Origin: Bacteroidales bacterium UBA5537
GTDB lineage: Bacteria; Bacteroidota; Bacteroidia; Bacteroidales; Lentimicrobiaceae
Direction of reading: 5' to 3'
DNA: 23,169 nt
NCBI GenBank assembly: GCA_002426025.1
Contig: DINP01000117.1
Span: forward strand, 1-23,169
Of this stretch, positions 22,201 through 23,169 are shown piece after piece (the first letter of the stretch is position 1; every line of letters starts with the position of its first letter). The notes under the pieces are model-generated. The model searched no databases. It had not been told where the DNA came from and saw only the letters and a list, made by a program, of their open reading frames with translations. A program made the position numbers and the translations under genes.

Positions 22201-23169
22201 TACAAAAGTAATTTGATTGCCTGAGCCCACGGTAGCATTTAATCCAAATACAGATTCAGCGTAGGATTGAGCGGTATTATTTCTGCCTCCTGAAAGAGAA
22301 TACTCACCACTGGATATATTGTATTGCCCTCCGACTACTGTTGAAAAATAGTTGCTGGCCAAATTATAAGACCCTCCTGTTATGGAGGATGCAGATCCGC
22401 TGGCTTTATTCCAATAGCCTCCCCCAATCGAGGAATAACTACCACTTGCAACCTCATCAGCATGGAGACTGTACATTTGCAAATCAACTGCTTTATTCCC
22501 CCTGTTATTCCCGCCCGCTTCTGTCCCGTCGGGTTGCCGAGCAATGATAGCTCCCGTGCCTTTGGGGGAAATTACAAAATCAACATTAGACTCTGCATTA
22601 CTTGGTGTAAATTTCACACCGGTCTTTGCATCATAAGTATAATTTGATTCAGTAAAATTGATAAGACCTGAATAAGGAAGTTTTACAAAACCTCCGCTGC
22701 TTAAGTAAATGGTATCGTTGCTGATGCTCAGAACCTGAAGCTCGTTGGTCACAGAGCCGTCAAGCTCCGAACTAATGTAACCTGCATCGTTAGTAAATTC
22801 GCTCACATTGGTTGGCACCGTCGGAATAACCGGTTTATTGATTAAATCGTTGTAGTCTTTATTCCATGAAGTGTACAAGGGATCGGTTTCACTGCTGATA
22901 AACCCACTCACATCGGGGATGTCGGCCCTGATTTGGGCTGCAGTATCCTGTATTGCCTGGGTGTTAACAGCTATTCCGCTGAGGTCCTGATCGCCGGTGT
23001 TCACGCCCGACAAATTGCCCAGGTTTGTGATGTCGGTTGCTGTGATGTTTGCTGCCTGGCTGAGTGTGTAAATGGGGTCGGTTTCATTGCTGATGTAGCC
23101 ACTCACATCTGGGATGTCGGCCCTGATTTGGGCTGCGGTGTCTTGTATGGCCTGGGTGTTGACGGCTAT
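19267..23169 (-). CDS. giant repetitive tail-fibre/YadA-head-like surface protein (5' partial)
   Basis: The frame is open from the window edge, giving 1300 visible residues with the N-terminus missing; a GTG at 23106 is not a real start. From the N-terminal side: two copies of a 65-residue unit (IAVNTQAIQDTAAQIRADIP and onward, period 195 bp); a YadA/Hia-head-like Gly-Ser-Asn-rich segment (22255-22461, GGSYNLAS/GGQYNISS type); three copies of a VGIGT...NRK...DHQFxGxGLN...STELF module (21574-21930, 20317-20676, 19897-20256); between the first two of these, phage-tail-fibre-like blocks including DLSITANTFPARSSSGNIAA and two SxxGTAPIAVTTG...DKTKLDG units; and a C-terminal DUF1566-like domain (19270-19743) with WYLPGLDELN, YWTSTEYD and CVRAIRAF. 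Such C-terminal domains often cap adhesive fibres. It is most likely a trimeric fibre used for adhesion, or a phage- or contractile-device-derived fibre. No T9SS domain is at its C-terminus. Confidence 0.8.
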   Translation of the reverse strand: MAVNTQAIQDTAAQIRADIPDVSGYISNETDPIYTLSQAANITATDITNLGNLSGVNTGDQDLSGIAVNTQAIQDTAAQIRADIPDVSGFISSETDPLYTSWNKDYNDLINKPVIPTVPTNVSEFTNDAGYISSELDGSVTNELQVLSISNDTIYLSSGGFVKLPYSGLINFTESNYTYDAKTGVKFTPSNAESNVDFVISPKGTGAIIARQPDGTEAGGNNRGNKAVDLQMYSLHADEVASGSYSSIGGGYWNKASGSASSITGGSYNLASNYFSTVVGGQYNISSGEYSLSGGRNNTAQSYAESVFGLNATVGSGNQITFVSTDRLFVVGNGSNFNSLSNALTILKNANTTIGGSLTINGNGTDASLTFPTTRGTNGQVLQTDGSGNTNWSSFIGSQWTNSGSDIYYNAGRVGIGTSSPLALLDLGSSISNRKILLYSFADNDHQFTGFGLNADALRFQLATTTGNFKFYGATSSSASTELFRIQGNGQIMIPALTTAGVLLNSSTGLVSSSVGTSGQVLTTNGSGTVTWATPSSGTVSSVSGTAPIAVTTGSTTPVISIAAATTSAAGSMSASDKTKLDGISGTNTGDQTIILTGDVTGSGTESFAATISSASVTNGKLANMAANTMKVNNTATSASPSDLSITANTFPARSSSGNIAAKPVTDFALTLLDDANAAAVRTTIGAGTGNGTVTTVSGTSPIAVATGATTPVISIAAATTSTAGSMSAADKTKLDGLVGSQWTTNSSNIYYNSGNVGIGTTTPNSKLTFNNSIGNGFDEWSDYKMLLYTDATPQQSYGIGIKGNTMAFNSDRDYDFDQDGSTVMTIQDGKVGIGTTSPLALLDLGNGISNRKILLYSASDNDHQFTGFGLNADAMRFQIASTSGNFKFYGATSSTASTELFRIEGNGQIMIPAMTTAGVLLNSSAGLVSSSVGTSGQVLTTNGTGGIGWTTNVSSQWTTSGSNIYYSIGNVGIGTATTNAQIQLGNTTANRKIILWQNTNDDHQFYGLGLNSNVFRLQIPNTSANFKFYVATSSSASTELFSIQGNGQVAIPAMTTAGVLQNSASGVLSSTKGTANQVLKMNAAGTATEWASETDPNVPQGTQTGQMQYWNGTAWVTVAAGQDGQILTMVNGVPTWVMNNALQIGDYYQGGIIAYILQPGDPGYDAAVMHGIIVAPSDQGLNIEWGCEGTAISGADGTALGTGAQNTIDIVNGCSETGIAARICNDLVLNGYSDWYLPGLDELNILYLNRTAINGGMTFLYWTSTEYDNHDAYQQSFFDGLQFPHAKSSLSCVRAIRAF
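22910..23169 (-). repeat. 195-bp tandem coding repeat at the fibre N-terminal side
   Basis: The unit that begins IAVNTQAIQDTAAQIRADIP starts at the window edge and again 195 bases later, with mostly synonymous differences and the same frame. More copies may lie outside the window. Confidence 0.8.

Noticed and set aside
1..23169. CRISPR array, tRNA or rRNA genes
   Set aside because: No short regularly spaced repeats outside coding tandem repeats, and no tRNA or rRNA signature was recognised on either strand by reading.

Overview
The window comes from a member of the Bacteroidota. The evidence is two proteins with type IX secretion (T9SS) type A C-terminal sorting domains, a Bacteroidota-type HU-like DNA-binding protein, matches to the TAnnTTTG promoter element, and near-absence of Shine-Dalgarno sequences. 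A non-gut, polysaccharide-degrading Bacteroidia (Marinilabiliales-like) is a plausible guess, but the sequence does not settle the rank. Every confident gene except the HU-like one is on the minus strand, so gene order below runs from high to low coordinates.

Region 1 (1-5260) is very AT-rich. It holds a tightly coupled five-gene unit: HIT-family protein, papain/C39-like protein, aminoglycoside-phosphotransferase-like kinase, ThiL/PurM-like kinase, dUTPase-like protein. Junctions are a 1-base gap, an ATGA overlap and two short overlaps. The reading start of several genes is better placed at an internal ATG than at the longest frame. All five enzymes suggest nucleotide or phosphoryl-transfer chemistry, so this is the best candidate here for an undescribed system. 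Upstream is a DUF2971 gene whose two sides carry exact inverted sequence pairs, like a small gene cassette.

Region 2 (5260-10600) has a different, GC-richer composition. A lone plus-strand HU-like gene sits behind two perfect palindromes and a good promoter. Convergent to it is a large secreted GH81 endo-beta-1,3-glucanase with Ig-like, CBM6-like, jelly-roll and T9SS domains. About 500 bp of apparently decayed sequence follows.

Region 3 (10600-12960) has a stand-alone seven-repeat Reg_prop lipoprotein and a zinc-type cation diffusion facilitator with its own promoter.

Region 4 (13020-18530) is a six-gene block: Crp/Fnr regulator, strictosidine-synthase-like lipoprotein, UlaG-like metallo-beta-lactamase-fold hydrolase, second Crp/Fnr regulator, short-chain dehydrogenase, CPBP membrane protease. 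An alpha/beta-hydrolase remnant follows. The block is bracketed by two diverged direct copies of a roughly 226-bp sequence that each contain the same gene tail.

Region 5 (18740-23169) has a small T9SS-sorted protein and, just upstream of it, a giant repetitive phage-tail-fibre/YadA-head/DUF1566-like surface protein whose N-terminus runs off the window. No tRNA, rRNA, CRISPR array, transposase or integrase was recognised.
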